A stretch of 17,201 bases of DNA from assembly GCA_910585865.1 (NCBI GenBank), contig CAJUGO010000024.1:1-17201 (forward strand), given 5' to 3'. Position numbers and translations under genes: made by a program. The notes beneath the pieces are model-generated. The model saw only the letters and a program-made list of their open reading frames with translations. It was not told the DNA's origin and made no database searches. The DNA comes from an uncultured Ruminococcus sp. GTDB taxonomy: Bacteria > Bacillota > Clostridia > Oscillospirales > Acutalibacteraceae. Shown one piece after another: positions 7,880-15,211 of this stretch (the stretch's first letter is position 1; every line of letters starts with the position of its first letter).

Positions 7880-9100
7880 TTATGATGCCGCTGCAAGCTT
7901 TGTGAGCGTTACAAGACTGTTAATGTCTACAGCCTTGCCGTCGGCAAGCATAACAGCTTTAAGCATTGTGTTATCGGTGTCATTATCAACATACCTCTTA
8001 ACCATAATGCCCATAATCTCATTAAAGATATAATAGGAGAGGTCAAACATAGCCGCAAAAAGTGTGTCCTCTGTGACTGTGTCAGCATAGTCTTTCATAT
8101 AGCCGTCAGTCAGACATACGTGTCTGCCGAAAAGTACATATTCGGGTTTGTTGTTAAGTCCGGCATTGATTCTTGCAACTGGCTGTCCGTTGTCGTCGAC
8201 AATACCCATAAAACTCCAAAATGTCTTTTTTGTCATAAGCCATACTGCATTATATTTTGCAGGTACAGCCGCCTCAGCTTCGCAAATGAGATTATATGTA
8301 AGTTTTGCAGTCTTAGCAACTGTAATCGCCTGACCTGTGGGCGGAGTTTCTGTCAAAATACCCTTGGGGCAACCTGTGCCCGAACCTATAAGGGAAGATT
8401 TTTCGATTCCCTTAACCATTGCTTCGGCAATGAGGTTGATAAATTGCGACTCAAAAATTTCAAGCGAAGTTTTTGACATAAATAAGCTAAATGCCGTCTT
8501 GCACTCAAGCTTATAGCCTGCGAATGTGACTTTGTCTGTTGTGAACTTCTGTGAGTCGCTACCCTTATCTTCATCAACCCAACTTGCCATCGGCTTAATA
8601 TTGAGTGTGGGGATTAAGAGGGCTGTGGGATATGCAGCTTTAAAAATATGTGCATAAATTTCGCCGTAGCTTTCAAGCTTTGTGATAATCTTTTCATACA
8701 TTGTCGTCGGAACGGTTGTTCCAGCGGTTGTCGAGGTTGTTATCTCAGCGGCGTTTTTGAATTTGTCGGGAATAGGTGTACCGCTGACAATGTAATTTTT
8801 GAATGCGTTACGGTACTCCTTAGACGCATACAAATCGCCGCTTTCGTCTGTGGATGTAAGGGCGTTGCCGTCGTCGGTGAGTAACACTCCCTGTCCTGTC
8901 ATAAGAGGTGCAATGGGAGTTACTGCTTGCATTGTGTTTGAGAGTGCGGCAAGGTTTGCAGCGGCTGTCGCACTTTCTTCGTGCTGTGCGTCAAGGTCCC
9001 TGATTTCCTGCATAACGTCATTAGCGTCGGTGATTTTTCCCTCGTCAATGAGTTTCTGCGCCTTTGCTACAAGTGCACTGCGCTTTTCTTTATAGGTCAT
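7880..9100 (-). CDS. Major capsid protein (HK97 fold)
   Basis: A 406-aa capsid subunit. Residues 1 to about 60 are a charged coiled coil (KEKRSALVAKAQKLIDEGK, then DANDVMQEIRDLDAQHEESA), the scaffold-like delta domain that the prohead protease next door would remove. A linker with PLMTGQGVLLTDDGNALT follows. The rest shows the usual HK97-family order: E-loop region (AAYPTALLIPTLNIKPMASWV), the spine helix (ESQFINLIAEAMVKGIEKSSLIGSG), then GCPKGILTETP and the C-terminal P and A domains. The cleavage site cannot be fixed by eye; it probably lies around residues 60-75. The ATG at 9100 has GGAG 8 bases upstream. Confidence 0.93.
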   Translation of the reverse strand: MTYKEKRSALVAKAQKLIDEGKITDANDVMQEIRDLDAQHEESATAAANLAALSNTMQAVTPIAPLMTGQGVLLTDDGNALTSTDESGDLYASKEYRNAFKNYIVSGTPIPDKFKNAAEITTSTTAGTTVPTTMYEKIITKLESYGEIYAHIFKAAYPTALLIPTLNIKPMASWVDEDKGSDSQKFTTDKVTFAGYKLECKTAFSLFMSKTSLEIFESQFINLIAEAMVKGIEKSSLIGSGTGCPKGILTETPPTGQAITVAKTAKLTYNLICEAEAAVPAKYNAVWLMTKKTFWSFMGIVDDNGQPVARINAGLNNKPEYVLFGRHVCLTDGYMKDYADTVTEDTLFAAMFDLSYYIFNEIMGIMVKRYVDNDTDNTMLKAVMLADGKAVDINSLVTLTKLAAAS

Positions 9101-9113
9101 TTTTATTGCTCCT

Positions 9114-9788
9114 TTACTTTGAATTTTTAAGTTTTATCAATTCGAGTTTCGCCTGCGTTTTCGCACGTTCTGCTCGGATTCTGTTGATTGCTTTTTCGGG
9201 CAAAAGTCCCGTTGCTGAGGCTGAGGCAGCGAGGGCAAGCCCCTTTTTAGGCTCTGATTCGTCATCATATTCGGCGATTTTATCTATAAAGCCTTGCTTT
9301 ACTGCCTCTTCTGCGGTAATATAAGTTTCCTTGTCCATAAGGGCAAGCAACTCTTTTTCGGATAATCCTGTTTTGCGGCAATATGCCGCTGCGATTGATT
9401 TGTTTGCATTTTGCAAAACCTCGGCAGAATGCGCCATTGTACGGTAATCACCTGCGGCATAGCTTGATACGTTGTGTATCATCAGCATTGCCGTTGGTGC
9501 AATTTCGGATTTTCCGGCACAAGCAATAACCGAGGCTGCGGATGCCGCAATGCCTACGACCCTTATAATCAGATTGCCTTTATAGCCTGCAAGCAAATCA
9601 TAAATCTGACTGCCTGCAAAAATATCGCCGCCGTTGGAGTTGAGATTTACTATGATATCATCGCCGTCAGCGTTGGCAAGTGCCGCACTGACGTCTTTAG
9701 GTGCGACATTTCCTAATCCAAAATAGTCGTAGTAATATTTGTCATCGTCAGTTACGATAAGTCCGTTAATGTCAATTGTTCGGGGCAT
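9114..9788 (-). CDS. Prohead protease, ClpP-like (S14 family)
   Basis: A 224-aa serine protease that should cut the delta domain from the capsid protein during maturation. It shows the ClpP-type elements in order: NSNGGDIFAGS (residues 50-60, oxyanion loop), GIAASAAS with Ser83 as the likely nucleophile, MIHNVSSYAAGD with His105, and LMDKETYITAEEAVKQG, where Asp152 or Glu154 is the acidic member. The last 50 residues are a basic tail absent from ClpP. The ATG at 9788 lies inside the end of the portal gene (17-base overlap), with a strong GGAGGAGGTGA site 4 bases upstream. Confidence 0.93.
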   Translation of the reverse strand: MPRTIDINGLIVTDDDKYYYDYFGLGNVAPKDVSAALANADGDDIIVNLNSNGGDIFAGSQIYDLLAGYKGNLIIRVVGIAASAASVIACAGKSEIAPTAMLMIHNVSSYAAGDYRTMAHSAEVLQNANKSIAAAYCRKTGLSEKELLALMDKETYITAEEAVKQGFIDKIAEYDDESEPKKGLALAASASATGLLPEKAINRIRAERAKTQAKLELIKLKNSK

Positions 9789-11001
9789 TTATCTCACCTC
9801 CTCCGTCATTGGTTTTGGTTTCGGTTATGTCTACTGTTGCGGTATCGAGTCTGCGGATAGGTTTGTCACCACCTTCAACGGGAGCAAGTCCCATTGACTC
9901 TCTCCACTCGTTAGGTAACAATGCACCTCGGTCAACCATCTGTACAAGTTGTAATTTTGTTTTGAGGCTTGCCGCCTGCAAATTGAATGATCCTGCTGAA
10001 ATGTAGTTCCCGGTGCTGCGTTGCCTGCGAGTAAACAATTTGCGTGTAAACTCCTGCGAAAGTTTGATTACAAACGGCTCAATGACCGTTTCGTAATACT
10101 CGTTTTCTTCGTCCTCATTCGCTGAGGACTTTATAATTTTGTCATTGATGTTAAAAAGCGATAATAGCCGCTCTGTCGATTTTGACATCTGAGCTGCATT
10201 CGGTACGTAATCCTGCGGATTGACCTGCGTTGCTTCTGCTTTTGCATCGACAGCGGCAACGCCGACTGTGCCGCTGCTGATATTTAAATAATTGTCGGCG
10301 AAAGCCTGAGCATTTTTCTTTAAATCCTCGTCACGGAGTGCAGTTGTATATTTCAGCAACCATCGTACGATTGATGAGTTTCTAATTGCATTGATAATGC
10401 CTTTGTCGGTAGTTTCGACGACCTCAAGCAGAGGGGAAAGTGATTTGCCTCTGCTGTCGCCGAAAATGTCATTTATATAAAAATCACCACGTAAGTGGAT
10501 AATGTCATAATCTGCAAATCGCCAACGCTCGCCGTTTTTGATGGTAAAATCATAAAACAACGCGCCGTCGGGATTGTATTTTGCTTCGGCTCTTATGGCT
10601 GGTATGGGAAATAGCTCGCAAGGCAAGCCGTTGCTGTCACGCAAAATCAAAACAAACGCATTGCCTGTTAAGTCACAAAGCACACTTAATTTGTGTAAAA
10701 AAGGTGCAAGCGACATATAGCGATTAGGTTCTTCAAGCAAAAAACGCATATACGGCCACGGGTTAATATTTAACTGCTTTGAGCCGTCCGCTCTTGTAGT
10801 CTCCTGTATGTGACGTAGTAATAATTTTGATATACGCAATGCTTTAGCATTTACGCAGGCTCTTACAATGTCGTTATCATAGGCGGCGTTACCCCATAAG
10901 CTCATACTGTTTGACAAATGCTCAACAAGCTTGTATTTTGATGCGCCTTTATCGCTTGTAAAAGCATTTTTAATTGCTTTTACCACTGCAAAAATTCCCA
11001 A
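9772..11001 (-). CDS. Portal protein (HK97 family)
   Basis: A 409-aa portal, close to the usual length for the HK97 group. Typical segments are the N-terminal helix, NDIVRACVNAKALRISKLLL (about 43-62), a strand pair with GNAFVLILRDSNGLPCELFPI, then IIHLRGDFY, a GKSLSPLLEVVET stretch, and the long stem and crown part near the C-terminus with QLVQMVDRGALLPNEWRESM and GLAPVEGGD. It forms the dodecameric ring used for packaging and tail joining. The start is TTG at 11001 with GGAGGTGAGA 4-7 bases upstream, 11 bases after the terminase stop. I see no better start downstream. Confidence 0.93.
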   Translation of the reverse strand: MGIFAVVKAIKNAFTSDKGASKYKLVEHLSNSMSLWGNAAYDNDIVRACVNAKALRISKLLLRHIQETTRADGSKQLNINPWPYMRFLLEEPNRYMSLAPFLHKLSVLCDLTGNAFVLILRDSNGLPCELFPIPAIRAEAKYNPDGALFYDFTIKNGERWRFADYDIIHLRGDFYINDIFGDSRGKSLSPLLEVVETTDKGIINAIRNSSIVRWLLKYTTALRDEDLKKNAQAFADNYLNISSGTVGVAAVDAKAEATQVNPQDYVPNAAQMSKSTERLLSLFNINDKIIKSSANEDEENEYYETVIEPFVIKLSQEFTRKLFTRRQRSTGNYISAGSFNLQAASLKTKLQLVQMVDRGALLPNEWRESMGLAPVEGGDKPIRRLDTATVDITETKTNDGGGEINAPNN

Positions 11002-11012
11002 AATCTCACCTC

Positions 11013-12695
11013 CTATACAAGGCTTAAATATTCGTCGGCGTAATTATAAAAAATTGTGTATGCGTTAAGCAGTGCCGCTGTACCGTCAATTCTGCGAGTT
11101 GCTTTACTCGTTTTGTGAGGCTGGATGTTACCGTTTTTATCCTCGTCAATTGCGGTGTTTGCAAGACACCATTTTGTAATTGGATTATTGTTGTAGACAA
11201 TCAGCTTTTTATCAAAGTCAGCTCCGAGGTTTTTCATAGGGTCTGACAGAGTTTTTTTTCCCTGATGAACAGCCTCCATAATTTTGCCGAAAGTGTTTTC
11301 CATTTCAACAACCCAGTATTGAGCCGACCAACTGTCATAGCCAACCTTGAAAAGATAAATGTCATATTCGTCCTGAATTTCCTTAAACCATTCCGTTACA
11401 ACTACGGCGTGAATTTTATTACCGGGACAGGTACGCATATAACCTTGGTCAATCCACTTGTCGTAGGGTATTTTATCTTCACGAACCTTTTTTTCAACCA
11501 AATCTTCCGGAATCCAGTACATATGCAAAACATAAACTTTGTTGTCGTTCGGCACGCAAAAGATAACACAAGCCGCTGTCAAGTCGGTAGTTGAGGATAG
11601 GTCAGCTCCACCAATACCGTAACGAGGCTTTAATTTTTTAATGTCAAATTTAGCTTCATTGTTGAGCTGTTCAAACGTCAGCCACGCTTCGCTTGACGTT
11701 TCGGGTATGTTGAATTCTTTGCATAAAAGATTTTTAACAAGTTCAGGTTTGTGCTTTGCTTTTTCAACTTTTGTCAAAAGCGAGGATTTGTTTTTTATAG
11801 TGCCTAATCCGGGGTTAGCTTTTTTATAACAATCTGGATTAGTCCACTCGCTGCGATTGTCAAGCTCGTAAATGATGTAAAGACTATGCTCGTCCAAATA
11901 TGCGTTTTTATCAAAAAGCGCATTAGTAGCGGTTCGGGCATCGTCGTAAATGTCATCGTAAATATCTTCCCTGATAACACCTGCTGTTGTTGTAACAAGC
12001 ACAAGCGGCTGTTCTCTTCCGATAGTACCGTCAACCATTATGTCAAATAAAGCTCTGCCGTTTTTCCATTGGTGCAGCTCGTCCATAAGACAGCAATGTA
12101 CGTTTAATCCGTCAAGAGTATCAGAGTCGGAAGCGAGAGGCTTGAAAACTCCGCAATTATAATTTTCTGAGCTAAGCTCAAACGTAAGTGGTTTAATTCT
12201 TTTTAGCAAAGCTTCAGATTTTCTTACCATTCGCTTTGCTTCCATCCAGATAATTTTTGCTTGGTCTCTTTTTGTAGCAACCGCATAAACTTCCGGGCCT
12301 GCTTCACCGTCACCGACGAGCATATATAAGCCGACAATTGAGGCAAGCAGAGATTTGCCGTTTTTCTTTGCAACTATCAAAACGGAGAGAGTGTATTTTC
12401 TGATTCCGTCACTGTCGATAAATCCAAAGGTTGCGGCGAGCCATGCTTTTTCCCATAGCTCAAGTTTTACAAGTTGACCTCCAAGTTTACCTTTTGAGTG
12501 TCTACAAAAATTTTCGGCAAATTCTAAAACGTGATTTGCTCTGGCGTTGCTGTAAAAATAATAGCCGGGGTGCTCTACGTCATAAGAGAGCTTTTTATAC
12601 CACTTGCGTACCTTTTCACTGACTATTTCTTCACCCGATTTGATTTTTTCGTAGTATTCTAAAATTGGGTTGTAGTTGAGGGGATAGCGTTTCAT
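11013..12695 (-). CDS. terL: Terminase large subunit (packaging ATPase and nuclease)
   Basis: A 560-aa motor protein. The ATPase half has a Walker A-like loop VAKKNGKS (about 108-115), Walker B LMDE (about 203-206, acidic pair D205/E206) and a coupling motif LVLVTTTAG (about 231-239). The C-terminal nuclease half starts with YGIGGADLSSTTDLTA (Asp365 as the first metal ligand), followed by KVGYDSWSAQYW and a further acidic site near TAIDEDKNGN. This matches the Terminase_1 / HK97-type group, which usually packages from cos sites. The ATG at 12695 overlaps the terS stop by four bases (ATGA). Confidence 0.95.
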   Translation of the reverse strand: MKRYPLNYNPILEYYEKIKSGEEIVSEKVRKWYKKLSYDVEHPGYYFYSNARANHVLEFAENFCRHSKGKLGGQLVKLELWEKAWLAATFGFIDSDGIRKYTLSVLIVAKKNGKSLLASIVGLYMLVGDGEAGPEVYAVATKRDQAKIIWMEAKRMVRKSEALLKRIKPLTFELSSENYNCGVFKPLASDSDTLDGLNVHCCLMDELHQWKNGRALFDIMVDGTIGREQPLVLVTTTAGVIREDIYDDIYDDARTATNALFDKNAYLDEHSLYIIYELDNRSEWTNPDCYKKANPGLGTIKNKSSLLTKVEKAKHKPELVKNLLCKEFNIPETSSEAWLTFEQLNNEAKFDIKKLKPRYGIGGADLSSTTDLTAACVIFCVPNDNKVYVLHMYWIPEDLVEKKVREDKIPYDKWIDQGYMRTCPGNKIHAVVVTEWFKEIQDEYDIYLFKVGYDSWSAQYWVVEMENTFGKIMEAVHQGKKTLSDPMKNLGADFDKKLIVYNNNPITKWCLANTAIDEDKNGNIQPHKTSKATRRIDGTAALLNAYTIFYNYADEYLSLV

Positions 12696-13072
12696 ATTTT
12701 CAGTCGCTCGTTTACAAATTCATCAAATCCGTCTGTCTGCACTTGTACGCCCTCTGCCGATTTCGGCAAAAGGTCATTGAGCTGCTTTATGTATTTGAGA
12801 TAGTTTGCAAGTAAAGTATTATATAAATCCGCTTCGGGTCGTCGGCGAGAATAAGGTTCTTGTTTTTCGGATTGAGAAAACATTTCAGTCCAACCAAATT
12901 CCTGTATATCTGCTGCCAAAGATTGTAATTTTACCCTTGCAAATGCAGCGTTTTCGATTAATCCAATAACTAAATTCCGCTTTTTTTCTTCAACTTCTGC
13001 GTAAATTTCTGTTAATCTTTTTTGTTCTTTTTTTATTGCTCTTTTTTCTCTTTCTGCCAGTGGCAAAGCCAT
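12692..13072 (-). CDS. terS: Terminase small subunit (P27-like)
   Basis: A 126-aa DNA-recognition subunit. It begins with a very basic helix (LAEREKRAIKKEQKRLTEIY), then EEKKRNLVIGLIENAAFARV, and ends with the P27-type segment YSRRRPEADLYNTLLANYLK followed by KQLNDLLPK. I chose the ATG at 13072, which has AAAGGAGG 11 bases upstream. The frame is open upstream to 13180, but there it has only poor starts and covers the G-rich, cos-like stretch. Position between an HNH gene and terL supports the call. Confidence 0.85.
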   Translation of the reverse strand: MALPLAEREKRAIKKEQKRLTEIYAEVEEKKRNLVIGLIENAAFARVKLQSLAADIQEFGWTEMFSQSEKQEPYSRRRPEADLYNTLLANYLKYIKQLNDLLPKSAEGVQVQTDGFDEFVNERLKI

Positions 13073-13201
13073 TTTTTTCGCCGCCTCCTTTGCACAGGTT
13101 TTGTTTATAGGTAGGGGGGTCATACGCACGAGCTGTATATTTTTTCTATGGCCACCCCTTCGGTCTCCTGTTATCAGCAATGCGATTTTTTGATAGGGGG
13201 G
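13073..13201. other. Candidate cos region between HNH and terS
   Basis: On the minus strand two C6 runs in similar context, CCCCCCTATC (13192-13201, inside the 3' end of the HNH gene) and CCCCCCTACC (13110-13119, in the intergenic gap), lie 82 bases apart. Phages with an HNH gene beside an HK97-type terminase generally cut at cos sites near terS. No cut position can be read from one sequence. Confidence 0.25.
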
Positions 13202-13503
13202 AGTGCTTGCACCTGTCCGTCGTCGTTAAAAAAATATCCTCTCTCATTACCACAAAAATAACCGTGCTTTTTGTCATGACATTTTTTGCAAACATATTGC
13301 AGGTTATCTAAATTGAGCGTGATATTTGGATCGTCAATGTTTTCCGGTGTAAGTTCTTTAATATGGTCAACAATAAATCCGGGAACTTCGTGACAGATTT
13401 CACAAAGTCCACCGTCAATGTTTACCCGATTGCTGATTAGTGTAGCTCGGCAGTGTTGCCAAGCTTTGCTATTGTAAAAAGCCTCTGCCCACTTTTTAGC
13501 CAT
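13174..13503 (-). CDS. HNH endonuclease, terminase-associated
   Basis: A 109-aa nuclease with the full set of HNH residues: zinc pair C34-x-x-C37 and C72-x-x-C75, the metal-binding D46-H47 (in FIVDHIKEL), N67 (LNLDNLQY) and H80. HNH proteins in this position (directly before terS) are known to help terminase cut at cos in HK97-like phages. The ATG at 13503 has GGTGA 7 bases upstream; a TTG two codons earlier would leave no room for it. The end PPIKKSHC is encoded by the C-rich stretch noted as a possible cos element. Confidence 0.92.
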   Translation of the reverse strand: MAKKWAEAFYNSKAWQHCRATLISNRVNIDGGLCEICHEVPGFIVDHIKELTPENIDDPNITLNLDNLQYVCKKCHDKKHGYFCGNERGYFFNDDGQVQALPPIKKSHC

Positions 13504-13561
13504 ATACAAATCACCGCTGTAAGTATTTATATTTTTATTGTAATAAAAAAAGTGTGTAAGC

Positions 13562-13592
13562 TACTGCCAACTATCGGCGTTTACTGCCAACT
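13562..13592. repeat. Direct repeat TACTGCCAACT, two copies 20 bp apart (possible activator sites)
   Basis: TACTGCCAACT occurs at 13562-13572 and 13582-13592, a spacing of two helix turns. On the minus strand each copy reads AGTTGGCAGTA. They lie 59-89 bases before the HNH start, just ahead of an AT-rich stretch (13525-13555) that holds TATAAA/TACAAT-like -10 sequences. I could not fix a clean -35/-10 pair. Confidence 0.6.
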
Positions 13593-13647
13593 TAAAAAAA
13601 CAAAAAGCACAGAGAAATCTTTACGCTTGAATTAACGCACCATAATT

Positions 13648-13670
13648 AAGCCGACTATGATAGTCAGCTT
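13648..13670. promoter_or_regulatory. Dyad AAGC-GACTA / TAGTC-GCTT (operator or transcript-end hairpin)
   Basis: Ten-base arms with one DNA mismatch around a TGA loop. In a minus-strand RNA the mismatch becomes a G-U pair, so the stem would be complete. It begins 20 bases after the stop of the 127-aa gene. No T tract follows, so it is not a standard intrinsic terminator. Confidence 0.5.
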
Positions 13671-13690
13671 GGAAACGGTAGGTAGTAATA

Positions 13691-14074
13691 TTATTTTATA
13701 TTTAAAATCTCTTTAACGCTCTTTGTATTTAATCCTCGGAATGACGAGCAGAGTTTGCACGCTAAATCAAGATTGCGCCATACATTACGCTCGCTAATAA
13801 AATTATTTTGAGCAAACGCAGTAACTCGATTGCTGATGTCGTTTTGCTTTTTATCCTTTAATGCATCAAAAAAATAAACATACCCAACAGCACTGCAAAC
13901 CTCATCTTTGCCGCTGCGATGTAAATAATCAAGAGTTTTGCAAACTGCCGTTAAATCCTGCTTGACTGCGACATCGTATTTAGATTTTTCAATCTCGGAT
14001 TCTGTAGGCTTATTCAAAGCCGAGTATAATTGGAACGCTGATGTTATGTAATTTTTTGTTGGGTCTTTACGCAT
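13691..14074 (-). CDS. Small helical protein, possible late-gene transcription regulator
   Basis: A 127-aa protein with no family I can name firmly. It is mostly helical. Residues about 83-112 (VTAFAQNNFISERNVWRNLD and following) look like a helix-turn-helix: a helix, a turn at the S-E-R, then a helix with W and R on the recognition face, similar in style to ArpU/RinA-type or sigma-like phage late activators. It lies just before the gap that precedes the packaging genes, where such activators are usually encoded. The ATG at 14074 has AAGGAG 9 bases upstream, overlapping the stop of rep. The alternative is a replication accessory protein co-expressed with rep. Confidence 0.45.
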   Translation of the reverse strand: MRKDPTKNYITSAFQLYSALNKPTESEIEKSKYDVAVKQDLTAVCKTLDYLHRSGKDEVCSAVGYVYFFDALKDKKQNDISNRVTAFAQNNFISERNVWRNLDLACKLCSSFRGLNTKSVKEILNIK

Positions 14075-14080
14075 ATTTTT

Positions 14081-14851
14081 CTACTCCTTCTTTCTCATAA
14101 ACACTGATAAGTGCCACGTGCCGTAACTCTCGTTGTATGATGGTGTCGCCTCGATGAATCTATATCCCTTATATCGCCTTTCCCAAAAGTCAACATCATC
14201 AATACGTTCCTTGCATAGTCTTTCGAGATATGCCGCTGAGAATACACCGTCTTTAACTTTTTCTTTCGGTGGTCGCAAATTTTGAGAAACTGTGTAACAC
14301 TTGCGCCCTTGCGGAAGAAGCTCATTACTGCGCTCTTTGAGCATATATTTTGCAAGAGGTTCAAGACCTTTGTTAGTAAATTGCAGATTGTCAATTTTAT
14401 TAATATCGCCATGCCCCCAAATTTTTCTAAGTTCTTTGGGGCTGATGCCGCTGCTGATTGCTCCATGAAAATGAAAACGTGCAATGCCTGTCCGTTTACT
14501 GATTTTACACTCAATGGAATAGACATATTTCAATTCAGGTAATCCGAGCTTATCTCTGCGCCGTTTTAATCTTCTGACAAAGTTAGCCCACATCTTTTGG
14601 CATTCAGAATATGTAATCGGCATTTCATCATCTCGGAATGTCAAATCAATTTTGTAATCGTCCTCTGTGAAATTTTCTTCAAGAAGGCGGCGCAATTTTT
14701 TTACTGCATTTTCGTGGTTTAACTTTTTTTGTGCATCTTTGCTTACCCTCCTCTTTTTTCCTCTGTGATATATTCGCCCTGCCGTATTAATTAAATAAAA
14801 ATCAGGTTCTAATGTATTTCCAGAATAGGTTAGCTTTTCTCTAACTTTCAT
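14081..14851 (-). CDS. HUH-type rolling-circle replication initiator (Rep)
   Basis: A 256-aa protein with the three rolling-circle motifs in order: motif I-like DLTFRDD (about 69-75), motif II HFH in RFHFHGAIS (H127, H129, metal ligands), and motif III YMLK in LEPLAKYMLKE (Tyr169 as the likely DNA-linking residue, Lys172). The N-terminus KVREKLTYSGNTLEPDFYL matches how related Clostridia prophage and mobile-element proteins begin, which supports the ATG at 14851; AGGAG lies 10 bases upstream. The frame is open to a TTG at 15013, but that would translate the G-rich leader into a low-complexity stretch. No helicase domain is present, so a helicase would have to come from elsewhere. Nicking of a double-stranded origin is the inferred role. 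Confidence 0.8.
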   Translation of the reverse strand: MKVREKLTYSGNTLEPDFYLINTAGRIYHRGKKRRVSKDAQKKLNHENAVKKLRRLLEENFTEDDYKIDLTFRDDEMPITYSECQKMWANFVRRLKRRRDKLGLPELKYVYSIECKISKRTGIARFHFHGAISSGISPKELRKIWGHGDINKIDNLQFTNKGLEPLAKYMLKERSNELLPQGRKCYTVSQNLRPPKEKVKDGVFSAAYLERLCKERIDDVDFWERRYKGYRFIEATPSYNESYGTWHLSVFMRKKE

Positions 14852-14877
14852 AATTTCAAAACTCCTGTTCTTATCTA

Positions 14878-14923
14878 GGGGACAAAAGAGGGAATGCTTT
14901 CCCCCTTTTTTCCCCTTGTCCCC
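14878..14923 (-). promoter_or_regulatory. Bulged hairpin in the rep leader
   Basis: In minus-strand RNA GGGGACAA pairs with UUGUCCCC (8 bp). After an 8-base bulge, AAGGGGGAA pairs with UUCCCUCUU (9 bp including one G-U) around an AGCA loop. It ends about 12 bases before the AGGAG of rep. Confidence 0.6.
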
Positions 14924-14933
14924 CTTTTTTCCC
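14901..14933 (-). promoter_or_regulatory. G-quadruplex motif in the rep leader
   Basis: The minus strand reads G3-N6-G5-N4-G4-N6-G5 (loops AAAAAA, ACAA, AAAAAA), which satisfies the usual G3+ N1-7 pattern. It includes two copies of GGGAAAAAAGGGGG 19 bases apart. Half of it is also part of the hairpin at 14878-14923, so the two folds exclude each other. Confidence 0.6.
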
Positions 14934-15055
14934 TCTTCTGCTGACCCCGAATAATTTATTATTTTATTTTTTGCAACAGAATGAATGGCTGTAAAGATAA
15001 TACAAACATACAAGGTACAAAGCGACCTCGCCGCTGTGAAAAATTTTATTTTTTT

Positions 15056-15080
15056 AGCACTATCAATTTGTGATAGTGCT
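15056..15080 (+). terminator. Ten-bp hairpin with T-rich 3' side on the plus strand
   Basis: AGCACTATCA and TGATAGTGCT form a perfect stem with a 5-base loop, followed on the plus strand by TTGCTTTTTG. On the minus strand it is followed by As, so it is not a terminator for rep transcription. No plus-strand gene ends here; it could end a short antisense RNA or be an origin element. Confidence 0.4.
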
Positions 15081-15095
15081 TTGCTTTTTGTTGCA

Positions 15096-15115
15096 GAGCC
15101 GTCCGTACACGGCTC
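15096..15115. repeat. Seven-bp hairpin GAGCCGT / ACGGCTC
   Basis: A perfect GC-rich inverted repeat with loop CCGTAC in an otherwise AT-rich stretch. Bases 15102-15108 (TCCGTAC, covering the loop) are complementary to GTACGGA at 15173-15179. Confidence 0.5.
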
Positions 15116-15211
15116 ATAATTGCAAGATATTAAATTGTGTGTTGATATACTAATTTTATATATAACAAAGTTGTACGGAACTTTATTATCACATAAGATC
15201 TTACTATGGGA

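Larger units (their letters stand above)
14852..15211. other. Gene-free, structure-rich stretch before rep (leader and possible origin)
   Basis: About 360 bp without a gene that I can support. From the rep side outward it holds: the rep ribosome site, a bulged hairpin (14878-14923), four G tracts on the minus strand (14901-14933), an AT-rich segment, a 10-bp hairpin (15056-15080), a 7-bp hairpin (15096-15115), a very AT-rich stretch (15120-15170) and a TAAGATCTTA palindrome (15194-15203). This density suggests an origin, a regulated leader, or both. Confidence 0.5.

Noticed and set aside
14852..15013. N-terminal extension of Rep from the TTG at 15013
   Set aside because: It would translate the G-rich leader as a low-complexity stretch, while AGGAG before the ATG at 14851 and the family-like start KVREKLTYSG support the shorter protein.
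15056..15080. Intrinsic terminator for minus-strand transcription ahead of rep
   Set aside because: On the minus strand the stem is followed by a run of As, not Ts.
15194..15203. TAAGATCTTA palindrome as an operator
   Set aside because: A single 10-bp AT-rich palindrome is expected by chance and no partner copy is seen.
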